Of a DNA stretch of 64,000 nt, positions 50,165-59,590 are shown piece by piece; position 1 is the stretch's first letter; each line of letters starts with the position of its first letter. The notes under the pieces were generated by a model. The model worked only from the letters and a program-made list of their open reading frames with translations. It did not search any database and was not told the origin of the DNA. The stretch spans positions 87,835 to 151,834 of the forward strand of contig NZ_JAALJH010000012.1 of assembly GCF_011064615.1 (NCBI RefSeq). Reading direction: 5' to 3'. The position numbers and the translations under genes were made by a program. The DNA comes from Aquisphaera insulae. Lineage in GTDB: Bacteria; Planctomycetota; Planctomycetia; Isosphaerales; Isosphaeraceae.

Positions 50165-50743
50165 TCATTCCCGCCTGATTTCGATGGACCGGATCGAGCC
50201 GTTCGTCTTCAGGTCCTTCCCGAAGTGGAGCTCGACGACGAGATCGGCGGGGCGCAGGCCCTCGACGGCAACCTTCGGCGGCGTCGTGTAGCCGGCACCG
50301 GGGTCGTCGACGACGATCCTTGCGACCTTGCCGTCCTCGACGACGGCGTGGGCCCGGGCGTCGCGGTGCTTCCAGATCTCTCCGTCCTGCGGGCGGAAGC
50401 GGTAGTAGTCGGCGACCTCGTCCATCCGCTCATTGGTCACGCCTTGCGGGCCAAGGACTCGGAGCAGGGCATCCTTGTTCCTGCGGGCTTCCCCGCCGGT
50501 GGGCCCGCGACCTCGCGCCGGGGTGACGCCGCTGAAGGCCTTACGGAAGACGTCGGTCTTCACGCCCAGCGCGGCGGCCATGAGGACGCAGGGACGGCCG
50601 TAATCGTCGCGGCCGATCTCGTGTCCGCCGGATATCGTGACCGGGACGTCCTCGCCCGTCGCCGCCGATCCCGCGAGCCCCACGAGCCCGGCGGCGAGTG
50701 CGGCGGGGAACGCGACGGGTACCCAGCTCGGGCGTGATTTCAT
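50165..50743 (-). CDS. Small secreted protein of unknown function
   Basis: 192 residues from 50743 after AGGAGG. Signal peptide MKSRPSWVPVAFPAALAAGL followed by VGLAGSAATGED. The mature part has segments such as ISGGHEIGRDDYGRPCVLMA, AALGVKTDVFRKAFSGVTPA, MDEVADYYRFRPQDGEIWKH and a C-terminal beta-rich region (HAVVEDGKVARIVVDDPGAG). No cysteine-rich or catalytic motif. I do not recognise the family. It is convergent with the esterase ending at 50070. Confidence 0.7.
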   Translation of the reverse strand: MKSRPSWVPVAFPAALAAGLVGLAGSAATGEDVPVTISGGHEIGRDDYGRPCVLMAAALGVKTDVFRKAFSGVTPARGRGPTGGEARRNKDALLRVLGPQGVTNERMDEVADYYRFRPQDGEIWKHRDARAHAVVEDGKVARIVVDDPGAGYTTPPKVAVEGLRPADLVVELHFGKDLKTNGSIRSIEIRRE

Positions 50744-50914
50744 CGTCGGGACCTCCTGGTTCGGGCGCGTCGTCGGCATCTCGGGTTCGAAACGGGGCCC
50801 TTGCAGATCGCGGCGACGTCCGCGATCGACCGGGATCATCCTGCGTTATTCGCCGAGGTCCGCGAAAGATTGGAGGGTCGCCGGTCACTCCTCCGAACGC
50901 AGCCGCTCGACGCC

Positions 50915-53900
50915 TCAGCGCGTGCCGAGGGACAACTTCCGGGCCAGGAGGCGGTACGCGGTCGTCATGCGGCCGACGAGCGGGCTCGCGGCAACCCGGG
51001 CCTGGGGACCGGCCAGGGCCCCGGCGGCGCCCGCGGCCAGTCCGCGACTCGGGGCGACGTACGAGACCACCGGGCGGAGCGGCGACACCTTCCCATGGCC
51101 GATGGAGAAGGCCGCGGCGTAGTCGCCGGGCCGGCCGTTGCCGGTGGGATAGCTGCCGTAATAGGTCCCGGCGAGCCCGTTGCCGGCCACGTCCCGGATC
51201 CCCCCGGAGAGGACCTGGAACAGATAACTGGCGGCGAGGAACTTCTGGCCCTTGCCGAAGCTCAGCGTCACCGTCTGGGGGGAAGTCGTCGTCGAGGCCG
51301 GAGCGATCGCAAGGACGGTGGAGACCAGGGAACCCGGCGGAAGCGGCCTGTGCCTGGGGATGTCTCTCCCCGTCAGCACGTAGGAGTGGCCATCGGCCAG
51401 CGAGAGCTGATCAAGGCCGCTCAGGGCGTCCACGAAGGTCACCTGGATGGTCCGGCCGATCCGATTGACGACCACTCCGGTGATGACGGGGGAGATCGTG
51501 TCGACGACCAGCGGCTTGGGCAGCTCGGCGCTGGCGGTCGTCAGGTTCGCCGCGGTCGCCACCGCCGTGATCGTGTAGGTGCCGGTGCTCAGCGCGACGT
51601 TGCTGGTGAGCGACCACGCCCCCGCGGCGTCCGAGGCGGTCGTGCCGATCAGGGTCCCGAGCCCGGGCCCTCCGGCTGCCCTGGCGAAGAGCTGGACCGT
51701 GACCCCCGGCTGCGTCAGGCCGTAGAACTGGGGCTGCACCACCCTGGTGATGTAGTCGCTGTTCGACTGCCCCGAATCGCTTGCCGGATCGAGGGCCGCC
51801 GTGACGCTCGTCACCGAGCCGCCCCCGGCGGGCGATACCGTCGCTGGGATCGTGGCGGGGCCGGCCGTCTCGCCGGCCAGGCTCGTGATGACCTTCACGC
51901 CGCCGGTCGTCGCCGCGAAGTCCTCGGGCGTGGTCGTCAGCGTCGTGGAGATGGTGAACGAGGTGCCGGCGGTGGCGTACGCGTGGCTGCCGAGCACGTC
52001 GTACGTCGTGGTCGTCACGCCGCCGGTCGTGGACGTCGAGGACGGCACGACGAGTCCCGCGGACGACGTGCCGTCGCCCCACAGGATCAGGGCCGCCACG
52101 TACGCGGACGTCGGAACGCCCGGCGTCGTGGCCGTGAACCTCGCGACCACCAGATTGGCGAAGCTCACCCCCTGGGTCGCGGCGAGGCTCAGCCCCGTGT
52201 TCTGGAACGCGATCGTCGGGCTCGCGGGCACCGCGTCCGCCACCATTACGGACCGGAAGTTGGTGTAGGTGACGGCGTGGCCCTGGATCGTCAGGGGCGA
52301 GCCGGTCGGCGGCGTGATCGCCGAGCCGGCCGCATCGACGTCGAGCGTGTTGCCGCCCGTGCCGCCGTCGATGGCGAGCGTCCCCCCCAGCCCAGCGCCG
52401 AGCACGTAGACCGCGTCGTCCGCGGCGCGGGTGTTGACGAACGTGCCGACTCCGGCGGGCGTCGCCACCACGTCGACCCGGTCGCTCCCGCCGTCGGTGT
52501 CCACCGTCAGGGTTTGCAGGGCGGCGTCGGCGGTCGCCAGGTTCAGGTCGATCGAGTCGGCGCCCGGCCCGGTGTTGACCGTGATGTTCTGCTTGTTGCT
52601 GACGTCAACCATCTCGAACGCCGAGGGCGTGTCCGCGCTCGAGATCCGCGTCGCGCCGCCCACGCTCGTGATATCGACGTCCTGCGGCCCCGCCAGGAGC
52701 GTGAGGTCGGCCACGTAGTTCATGGCCGCGACCGTGTCGTTGATCGGCTTCAGGCCGGAGAACGTCACCGTGCTCGTCACCCCCTCGGTCGTCAGCGCGA
52801 TCCGGCCGCTGCCCGGTTGAGAGGCCGAGGGTGTGTACACTTCACCGTCGACGCTCCAGCCCTGCAGCGACAGCGTGTTGTCGCCGGCGCCGCCGTCGAA
52901 GTTCACGCCCCCGGCGGGGATCGGGTTGCCTCCGGCGAAATCGACGGTCAGCAGGTCATCGCCCGCGCCGGCGATGAGTTGCAGGGAGCCCGCCATCTCG
53001 AGATTCAGCGTCGTGCCGTTCGGCAGGCCGGAGAGGATCGCCTCCTCCTGAACGACGGACAGGAGGTAGTTGCGATCCGTCGGATCCGCCCCGTCGTCCA
53101 CGACCTGCGCGGCGAAATTCCGGAGTGTGATCGTGCCGTGGAGGGACGAGAGGTCGCCGTCGGTACCCAGGGAGGCCGTGTTGCTGCCCCCCTGCCCGTC
53201 GATCGTCACCTGGCTGCACGGGGCCGTGGCCTTCACCTGCACGTCGTCATCCTGGGGGCCGGTGAACAGATTGGCCGCGAACGAGCCCGTCGTGACGTCA
53301 TACGTCACCGAGTTCCCCACGTTGCCGGTGGTCGGGCCGAGCTTGACGGCGAGCGAGGCGAGATCCGCGGCGACCGCGTCCAGGTCGGCCGACGGCAGGC
53401 CCGAGACCCGGATCAGGTCCTGCATGCCCACGGTCACCGAGCTGATCAGGACGTTGCTCCGGGGGGTTGTATCCGCGGAGTCGTCGATCATCAGTCCCGT
53501 CGAGCCGCCCGTGTTGGCGACCGTGACGCCGCCGGCGATCCCCGCCACCAGGCCCCCATCGGTCAAGGTGACGGAATCGAGGCCCCCCCGGCCGTCGATG
53601 GCCAGCGTCGAGGTCGATCCGACGGCCTTGACCGTCGTGTCGTCCGCGCCGGGACCGGTGTTCAAGGTCGTGCCGATCCCGGCCGGCACTCCGGTGACGG
53701 TCGTGGTGTTCCCCCCGATCCCTTCCGAGACCGCCAACGATCCGAGGTCGGCGAACGTCAAGCCGCCGCCGGTCAGGCCGGTCAGGCTCGTCGCGCCCAG
53801 GCCCACGACCCTCGCCGCCGTCCCGGCCGAATCGTCGACGATCAGCGCGATCGACCCGCCGGAATTCGAGACGTCGATGGCGCCGAGTATCGACGAGGTG

Positions 53901-55099
53901 TCGCCCTGTCCGATCGTGACCGAATCGGCCCCGCCCTGGCCCCGGATGGCGACCGCCGAATCGGCGCCGGTGCCCGTCACGATGGTGCTGTCAACGCCCG
54001 CGCCGGTCTGGATCGTGATGGGCAGGCCGCCCTGGATCGATGCGTTCGACGGCGACGAGGAGACGGTCGTCGTGTTGCCCCCGCCCCCCTCCTTGAGGGC
54101 GATCGAGGCCAGCGCCTGGCCGGAGAAGTCCGCCTTCGACGGGTCGCCCACCAGGCCGATGCCGGCGCTCGTGAGGACGTAGGACCGGGCGGTCGAGTCG
54201 CCCGAGTCGTCGAAGGTGAGCGCGACCGAACCAGTCGGGCTCGAATTCCGGAGCAGCACCGGGCTGTTGATCGCCGCGAGCGCGTTGCCGCCGGTCCCGA
54301 GGTTCGCCACGTCCGCGCCGCCGTTGCCGTCGAGGGTGAGGGTCGCGTCGATGCCGTTCGACGGCCCGGGCACGTAGGTCACCTCGAAGTCATCGGCCGC
54401 CGGGCCCCCCACCAGCTTGATCGGCTGGCCCGCGAGTCCCGGGGTCGAGGAGCTCGGGTTGATATTGAAGGTGTTCGCGGAGCCCGCGTTACCCCCGTGC
54501 AGCGTGATGCCCTGGCTGAAGGGGACGCCGCTGAGCGTGACGTTGATCCCAATCCCCGTGATCAACGCACCGTCGAGGTTGTAGATGCCGGGAGTTGTCG
54601 TTCCCGCGTCGTCGATGTCGAGGCTTGAGGTGTCCTCCGCCTGGGACGCATTCTGGATGTTGAACTTGGTGGCCTGGAGGGCGCCGTTGGAGGTGTCGAT
54701 CGACACCGAATGGGAGATGCCCGGCGTCGACTGGCCGGAATCCCCCGCGGTGATCGAGATCGAGGAGAAGATCAGGGTATCGTTGCCGACGGGGATGGTC
54801 ACGCCGGCCCAGCTCGTCGAGTAGCTCTGGCCGCCGTCCAGGCTGTAGGCGACGTTGCCGCCGATGGCCTTGATGGCGATCGAGTCGTCGCCCGCGTTGT
54901 CCCCGGTCGCGGTGCCGCTGAGGAACAGGAACGGGCCGACGCTGATGCTCGTCGCCGAGATGCTGTAGGCCATCAGCGTGCGATCCTCGAGCGGCTCGAA
55001 CCGCAGCGGCCTCCGCCTGCGGCGACGGTCCTCCGAGAACGCACGGGCTGCGGACGGGGCCCGGCGGCCGACGCCCCGGAACGCGAACCGATTCGTCAT
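50915..55099 (-). CDS. Giant LEPR-XLL-type surface protein with repetitive beta domains
   Basis: A 1394-residue protein from 55099 (GGAGAG site 9 nt upstream). The N-terminus is basic and carries the RPLRFEPLEDRTLMA motif, the LEPR-XLL-type sequence of planctomycete exported giants. The rest is Gly/Thr/Asp-rich with many repeats around GADSVTIGQG, GGADVANLGTGG, DGGTGGNTLDVDAAG and VDDSAGTAARV, resembling calcium-binding or parallel-beta-helix-type surface proteins. Near the C-terminus are Ig/Big-like segments (GVTVQLFARAAGGPGLGTLI, LSTGTYTITAVATAANLTTA) and a basic tail (MTTAYRLLARKLSLGTR). No cell-wall anchor motif. Likely extracellular adhesin or matrix protein. The reading frame remains open upstream to 56572, but that part overlaps another gene. 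Confidence 0.85.
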   Translation of the reverse strand: MTNRFAFRGVGRRAPSAARAFSEDRRRRRRPLRFEPLEDRTLMAYSISATSISVGPFLFLSGTATGDNAGDDSIAIKAIGGNVAYSLDGGQSYSTSWAGVTIPVGNDTLIFSSISITAGDSGQSTPGISHSVSIDTSNGALQATKFNIQNASQAEDTSSLDIDDAGTTTPGIYNLDGALITGIGINVTLSGVPFSQGITLHGGNAGSANTFNINPSSSTPGLAGQPIKLVGGPAADDFEVTYVPGPSNGIDATLTLDGNGGADVANLGTGGNALAAINSPVLLRNSSPTGSVALTFDDSGDSTARSYVLTSAGIGLVGDPSKADFSGQALASIALKEGGGGNTTTVSSSPSNASIQGGLPITIQTGAGVDSTIVTGTGADSAVAIRGQGGADSVTIGQGDTSSILGAIDVSNSGGSIALIVDDSAGTAARVVGLGATSLTGLTGGGLTFADLGSLAVSEGIGGNTTTVTGVPAGIGTTLNTGPGADDTTVKAVGSTSTLAIDGRGGLDSVTLTDGGLVAGIAGGVTVANTGGSTGLMIDDSADTTPRSNVLISSVTVGMQDLIRVSGLPSADLDAVAADLASLAVKLGPTTGNVGNSVTYDVTTGSFAANLFTGPQDDDVQVKATAPCSQVTIDGQGGSNTASLGTDGDLSSLHGTITLRNFAAQVVDDGADPTDRNYLLSVVQEEAILSGLPNGTTLNLEMAGSLQLIAGAGDDLLTVDFAGGNPIPAGGVNFDGGAGDNTLSLQGWSVDGEVYTPSASQPGSGRIALTTEGVTSTVTFSGLKPINDTVAAMNYVADLTLLAGPQDVDITSVGGATRISSADTPSAFEMVDVSNKQNITVNTGPGADSIDLNLATADAALQTLTVDTDGGSDRVDVVATPAGVGTFVNTRAADDAVYVLGAGLGGTLAIDGGTGGNTLDVDAAGSAITPPTGSPLTIQGHAVTYTNFRSVMVADAVPASPTIAFQNTGLSLAATQGVSFANLVVARFTATTPGVPTSAYVAALILWGDGTSSAGLVVPSSTSTTGGVTTTTYDVLGSHAYATAGTSFTISTTLTTTPEDFAATTGGVKVITSLAGETAGPATIPATVSPAGGGSVTSVTAALDPASDSGQSNSDYITRVVQPQFYGLTQPGVTVQLFARAAGGPGLGTLIGTTASDAAGAWSLTSNVALSTGTYTITAVATAANLTTASAELPKPLVVDTISPVITGVVVNRIGRTIQVTFVDALSGLDQLSLADGHSYVLTGRDIPRHRPLPPGSLVSTVLAIAPASTTTSPQTVTLSFGKGQKFLAASYLFQVLSGGIRDVAGNGLAGTYYGSYPTGNGRPGDYAAAFSIGHGKVSPLRPVVSYVAPSRGLAAGAAGALAGPQARVAASPLVGRMTTAYRLLARKLSLGTR

Positions 55100-55347
55100 G
55101 GCGCAATCTCTCCGATTGGCCTCACGCCGGGCGTCGAGGTTGGTCTGTGGCTCGGCTCGGCGCTCGACCTCGATGCGCACGATTTCATGGCGAGATTGCG
55201 GCCGCGGCCGGGTGATTGGCCGCGAGGGTCGAGACTCGCTGAGCCGGCGATTCCTTCGTGCCCTACAGGAGGGGATACATAGAGATCTAGAATGGCGATC
55301 GCCGGGAGTCAACCACTTTCGAGCCGCCTCGGACGGATCGCCCCGAT

Positions 55348-58335
55348 TCAGCCAGGCAGCACGTACAGGAGCCGTTCGCCCTGGGCGTCCCGGCTTCCGG
55401 GGAGGATCAGCAGTCCATCGCGGAGAGACGCGGGGACCTGTCCACCGGCCTCGCCCTCGTGGGCTCCTTGCTGATAGACCCGCGGCGACCTCAACCCCGC
55501 GGGCGCGGGGATGCGGACCTCGGCCTCGCCCTGGTTGCCCAGCCAGATCATCATGGCGGCCCCGCCCGGGACGCGACGAGCCTCGGGGACGGGCAAGAAG
55601 GCGAGCAGGTCGAGTGGCTTGTCGGCGAATCGGTACTCGCGGCCGTCGATCCGGATGCCGTTCGTCGCCTGGCCGCCGAAGGCGATCAGCTCGCCGGAGG
55701 CATCCACGCGGAAGGCGACGGCGAGGCGGCCGCGATAGGTCACGCGGTGGCCGCCGACCCGGCGCTCGTCGAGGTCCACCCGGTCCGGCGGCAGCGGGTT
55801 GCGGGCAAGGGTCGCGCCGTCCTCGGCCTGATCCCGCACGAAGCCGCCGCCCCAGCTCTCGACGTGCGAGCGATAATGCGCGGCGAGCACGATCGTCCCG
55901 TTGGGGAACCGCGTGGCCAGGTGCGGGGATTCGCGGGAGACGACCGAAGGGTTGTCCTCCGCCGGCACGTCCGGTCGGCTCTTCGGGTAGGCGCCGAGCG
56001 TCCTGAGGACCTCGAACCAGGTCCGGCTCTCGTGGCCGAGCGAGGCCGACTGGTCGTCCCGCGGCCGGAAGCCGAGGAACGTCACCGACCCCTTGCCTCT
56101 CGATCGATGCAGCCCGACGGGCCGGCCCGCGACCGTCGCCACGACCTTCGCGCCGGAGCCCTCGGCCGGATCGACCGGATAGATCAGGTCGACGAGGAAG
56201 TCGGTCAGGATCGCCTGCGGCGGGACGGATTTCAGGGCCTCCGCGAACTGGACGACGCCGCCGGCGGCGGCCTGGCCCTCGAGGTTGAAATGAAGAGCCC
56301 CCGCGCCGACGAGTCGCTTCCACGCCTCCAGGGCGGCCGTGCCGTCCATGTCCAGCCGCGGCGGCGGGCCGGACCAGACGAGCCGGCCGCCGCGGTCGAC
56401 GAACGATTCGAGCATCGCCAGCAGCCCGGCCGGCGGCAGCGGCTCGAAGAGGACCGCCAGGGTGGTGAATCGCCGGCCGCCCAGGAGGATCGCGCCGTCG
56501 TCCGTGACCTTGCCCTGTTTCAGCAAGACCTCGGGCGTGGCATAGGTCGCGTAGCCGTACTGGACCATCCACGAGCCGAACCGCTCCTCGGCCGCGACCA
56601 GTGAGAGCGGATAGAGCATCAGGACCTCGACGTCGCGCCCCCGCTTCTCGGTGATGCCCTGGAACGCCGGGTGGCCGCCGACGCCGTAGGCGGCCTGGAG
56701 CGCGGAGTAACGCTCGCCGACGGCATCCGGCCAGCCCCAGCCCGCGGCGTAGGCATAGGGGCGGTTCGGGTTGGTGATGCCCAGCGAGCAGCCGAGGGCC
56801 AGGCCGTAGTAGTCGCGGTCCGACCAGCCCCCCTCGGCGTGGTCGGTGCCGCCGCCGGTGAGGAACTCGCCCCAGCGGAAGTAGTCGTCGCAGGCGGCCG
56901 CGGCCTGATGGACGGTGTTCGACCAGAGGAAGTTCGGCGTGTACTCATACTTCATCGGGTTCATGGGCCGGCCGTCGCCCGGATCCCAGAAGTCGATCGT
57001 CGGGCTCTCCGCCCAGGTGGCGTGCGCGGTGGCCTCCAGCTCACGGCCGAAGACGCCCTCGGCGTGCCGCCTGGCCGCGACGAACAGGTCGACCACCGTT
57101 CGGTCGAGCAGGTCGAAATACCGCCGCCGCAGCAGGGCCGTGCGGGCGACGCCCTCCGCGGTCGGTGCCATCGTGTGCAGGGCCGGCAACCGCGCGTCCA
57201 GGGTCGGGTCGAAGGCGTGCTGGCCGTAGGCGAAGTAGACGAGGAACTTCTCGAAGTCCGCGAACTCCGCGCCGTACTTCGCGGCAAACGTGCGGGCGAG
57301 GCTCGGCGTGAGGTAGCGGAGGGCGAACTGTCCCTCGTCGTGGTGGCCGCTGTAGCCCCAGTCCTGCTGGATGTGGACCTCATCCGAGTAGAGCCCCGCC
57401 AGCGGGATGCCGGCGGCGTGGTACTTGCCGATCAGCTCCTTCAGGTAGGGGAGCGCGCGGTCGCTGAAGTAGTCCATCTCCGGAGTCCGGTAGCGGACGA
57501 TGACCAGCACCCGATCGAGCCCGCGGGCGTTCGAGCCCCCCTCGCCGCGGACGGTGATCCGCCGCCGGCGCCCGTCCCCCTCGTCCCCCTCGCCGTCCTC
57601 GTCGATGTGGAGCGGCGCGTCGAGACGGACGATCTGCTCGGGCGCGACGTGATAGAACCGGCCCTGGCCGATCTGCCGCTCGCGGAAGGCGTAGGCCTGG
57701 ACGTCCTCGCGGGCCAGCTCGATCGTCCCCTTGTTGTTGGTCCAGCGGAGCTGCTGCCAGAGCGAGACGTGGAACCGGCCGGTGCGTGGATTGCGGTATC
57801 CCTCGCGGTACTGGACCCAGCGGCCGGCCTCGCCGGTGGCCTTCGCGTAGGCGGCGCCGATCTCGAGCGGCGAGAGCAGGCTGAGCTCCAGGCCCAGGCC
57901 ATACGGCTGGAGCGTCCGGCCGATCTTCGCGAGGCACTCGATATACGCGTCGGAGTCCGGCGTGAGCGTCCGCGGCTTCCCCTTCTGGCCGGGCCGATAC
58001 TGGGTGAAGAACTCGTCGAAGGCCACGATGATCTTCTGGCCGCGGCCGGCCTTCGCCTGCTCGCAGAGCTGCCGAAGGGTCGCGATCTGGGGCGTCGAGC
58101 CCAGGCTGATGTCGACCGGCTTGTCCGGGTCCCGGAGGTCGAGCAGTTGCTGGTCGGAGACCAGGATCAGCCCCGGCTTGGGCCGCATCTCCGGCGGCAC
58201 GGCGACGACCGGATCGAGGGGCCGCCTCGCGTCCTCGGCCCATGCGGGCCGTCCCCGCCCCACGGCCGAGCCGGCCAGCCCAAGCTCCACGAGGCGGAAT
58301 CCGAATGCGCGACGAGACAGGCGATGTGACGGCAT
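55348..58335 (-). CDS. Secreted (Tat-type) large protein, putative glycoside hydrolase
   Basis: A 995-residue protein from 58335. The leader contains a twin-arginine-like motif (SRRAFGFRLVELGLAGSAVG). The N-terminal half suggests a TIM barrel (IIVAFDEFFTQYRPGQ, GLGLELSLLSPLEIGAAYAK, AGIPLAGLYSDEVHIQQDWG with a candidate acid Glu). From about residue 560 there is a glutamine-amidotransferase-like flavodoxin fold as in beta-galactosidase trimerisation domains (MLESFVDRGGRLVWSGPPPR, GKGSVTFLGF). This order is that of GH42-type enzymes, but sequence similarity is weak by eye. The C-terminus is a beta-sandwich. The neighbouring GH-like gene at 59591 supports a glycan role. Confidence 0.6.
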   Translation of the reverse strand: MPSHRLSRRAFGFRLVELGLAGSAVGRGRPAWAEDARRPLDPVVAVPPEMRPKPGLILVSDQQLLDLRDPDKPVDISLGSTPQIATLRQLCEQAKAGRGQKIIVAFDEFFTQYRPGQKGKPRTLTPDSDAYIECLAKIGRTLQPYGLGLELSLLSPLEIGAAYAKATGEAGRWVQYREGYRNPRTGRFHVSLWQQLRWTNNKGTIELAREDVQAYAFRERQIGQGRFYHVAPEQIVRLDAPLHIDEDGEGDEGDGRRRRITVRGEGGSNARGLDRVLVIVRYRTPEMDYFSDRALPYLKELIGKYHAAGIPLAGLYSDEVHIQQDWGYSGHHDEGQFALRYLTPSLARTFAAKYGAEFADFEKFLVYFAYGQHAFDPTLDARLPALHTMAPTAEGVARTALLRRRYFDLLDRTVVDLFVAARRHAEGVFGRELEATAHATWAESPTIDFWDPGDGRPMNPMKYEYTPNFLWSNTVHQAAAACDDYFRWGEFLTGGGTDHAEGGWSDRDYYGLALGCSLGITNPNRPYAYAAGWGWPDAVGERYSALQAAYGVGGHPAFQGITEKRGRDVEVLMLYPLSLVAAEERFGSWMVQYGYATYATPEVLLKQGKVTDDGAILLGGRRFTTLAVLFEPLPPAGLLAMLESFVDRGGRLVWSGPPPRLDMDGTAALEAWKRLVGAGALHFNLEGQAAAGGVVQFAEALKSVPPQAILTDFLVDLIYPVDPAEGSGAKVVATVAGRPVGLHRSRGKGSVTFLGFRPRDDQSASLGHESRTWFEVLRTLGAYPKSRPDVPAEDNPSVVSRESPHLATRFPNGTIVLAAHYRSHVESWGGGFVRDQAEDGATLARNPLPPDRVDLDERRVGGHRVTYRGRLAVAFRVDASGELIAFGGQATNGIRIDGREYRFADKPLDLLAFLPVPEARRVPGGAAMMIWLGNQGEAEVRIPAPAGLRSPRVYQQGAHEGEAGGQVPASLRDGLLILPGSRDAQGERLLYVLPG

Positions 58336-58518
58336 GTCGGGGGTGCTCCGGCGAATCGGGTCGGGGCGGTCGTTGCCGCGCCCGATCCGAGATCGAGCTT
58401 CGCCGGCCGATGCCTCGCGTGGTGCCTCGGCGGGCGGTGGGAGGAAGTTCGGTGGGACCGCTCCACGATAGCGGCTGCTGGGGGCAAGGGACAGGGTGCA
58501 GCAAGTCGGCTCAACCGG

Positions 58519-58621
58519 CCGGGTGGCCGTGGTGATACACCACGGAGGGCTGGCCGCAGCGCCGCCCGGTCTTTGCTCCAAGGTCACAGCGGTCCCGTGG
58601 TGTTCCACCACGGCCACCCGG
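58519..58621. repeat. 103-nt inverted-repeat element, copy 1
   Basis: Both ends carry 27-nt arms that match at 25 of 27 positions when one is reverse complemented; they begin CCGGGTGGCCGTGGTG. The interior is different from that of copy 2 at 59339-59441, but length and arms are the same. It sits in the 389-nt gap upstream of the Tat-type gene. No transposase is encoded. It resembles a MITE-like non-autonomous repeat. The remainder of 58336-58724 shows no gene. Confidence 0.75.
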
Positions 58622-58724
58622 ACACTTTGCGCGTGTAAGGAGCGCCAATATCTGGCCGCGCGACTTGAGATGGTCCGAGGAATCGCGACGACCGATTCCA
58701 GACTTCAGCGTGGCTGCCATCGGT

Positions 58725-59174
58725 TCATTCCGGAGGTTCCCTGCCTTCGCGAATCGCCTCGATCTCTGCCGAGAGTCGATCGATCTCCGCTACGAGCTCG
58801 TCGTCCGCCAGGCCACTCCGAATGGTGCCGACCGGGCCATCGTGGTAATCGTGGCCGATCTCCCAGTCGACCTGATGATCGCGAGAGATCTGACATAGGG
58901 CGTCGATCAGGTCGCGGATCGTGACAAAGCGCGTTTCCTCGCCGGGAATTACGTACTCGCGGTGCGGCCTCATTCCGGGCTTGCTGCTGCCAGACAGGTA
59001 GCCGTCCGGATAAATACCGTCTCCCAGATCCGCGTCGATGCATTCGGAGAAGCAGACCGGCTCACACCCGACCCAGTCGGGGTCATCGCACAGGCGAGCG
59101 GCGGCCTGGTCGATCGCCTCGGCCTCGGCCGCCGTAACGGCGCGCGTCGAGCGATAGTGGACACTGAACCCCAC
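58725..59174 (-). CDS. Small protein of unknown function
   Basis: 149 residues from GTG 59174, preceded by AGAGGT 6 nt upstream; the open frame extends to 59237 without a better start. There is no signal peptide. Sequence: GFSVHYRSTRAVTAAEAEAI at the N-terminus, a Cys-containing stretch (DDPDWVGCEPVCFSECIDAD) and a C-terminal helix rich in Glu and Ile (LADDELVAEIDRLSAEIEAI). I do not recognise a named family. It is bracketed by two copies of the 103-nt inverted-repeat element. Confidence 0.7.
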   Translation of the reverse strand: MGFSVHYRSTRAVTAAEAEAIDQAAARLCDDPDWVGCEPVCFSECIDADLGDGIYPDGYLSGSSKPGMRPHREYVIPGEETRFVTIRDLIDALCQISRDHQVDWEIGHDYHDGPVGTIRSGLADDELVAEIDRLSAEIEAIREGREPPE

Positions 59175-59338
59175 GTTCGCACCTCTGCTTCGTGGACTCG
59201 AAAACCCACATCGACGCCTTGTCGACGATTGGCGCAAGTATGATCTGCTTCCGAATCTGGCACAACGACGCCATCTGCGCGATTGTCTTCAAGTCGCGAT
59301 GGCGGGTGTTGACCTTCCCTTGCCCTCGCGCAAGCCTT

Positions 59339-59441
59339 CCGGGTGGCCGTGGTGGAACACCACGGGATCGCTGTGGCTTAGCAGCCAAGCCCGTCCGGGG
59401 TGATAGCCCGCCCGCCCGTGGTGTACCACCACGGCCACCCA
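59339..59441. repeat. 103-nt inverted-repeat element, copy 2
   Basis: Same layout and length as copy 1 at 58519-58621: the left arm begins CCGGGTGGCCGTGGTG at 59339, and the right arm (59416-59441) is its near-perfect reverse complement. The interiors differ. It lies in the 416-nt region upstream of the gene at 59591. The remainder of 59175-59590 shows no gene. Confidence 0.75.
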
Positions 59442-59590
59442 CCCAACCGGCGACGCTCTCGAAGTCCGACGCGAGCCGGTTGCCTCGCCCCCGTTGCGGT
59501 GGCAGAATGCCGGGATCGGGACGACTGACTCGTCCCCCGCCCGCGTCCGCCCCGCTCCGGACACTCCCTGATCCGCGGAAAGGCATCACC

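Noticed and set aside
55100..56572. Upstream in-frame extension of the giant surface protein
   Set aside because: It lies partly inside another minus-strand gene in a different frame; ATG 55099 has a binding site and precedes the conserved N-terminal motif.
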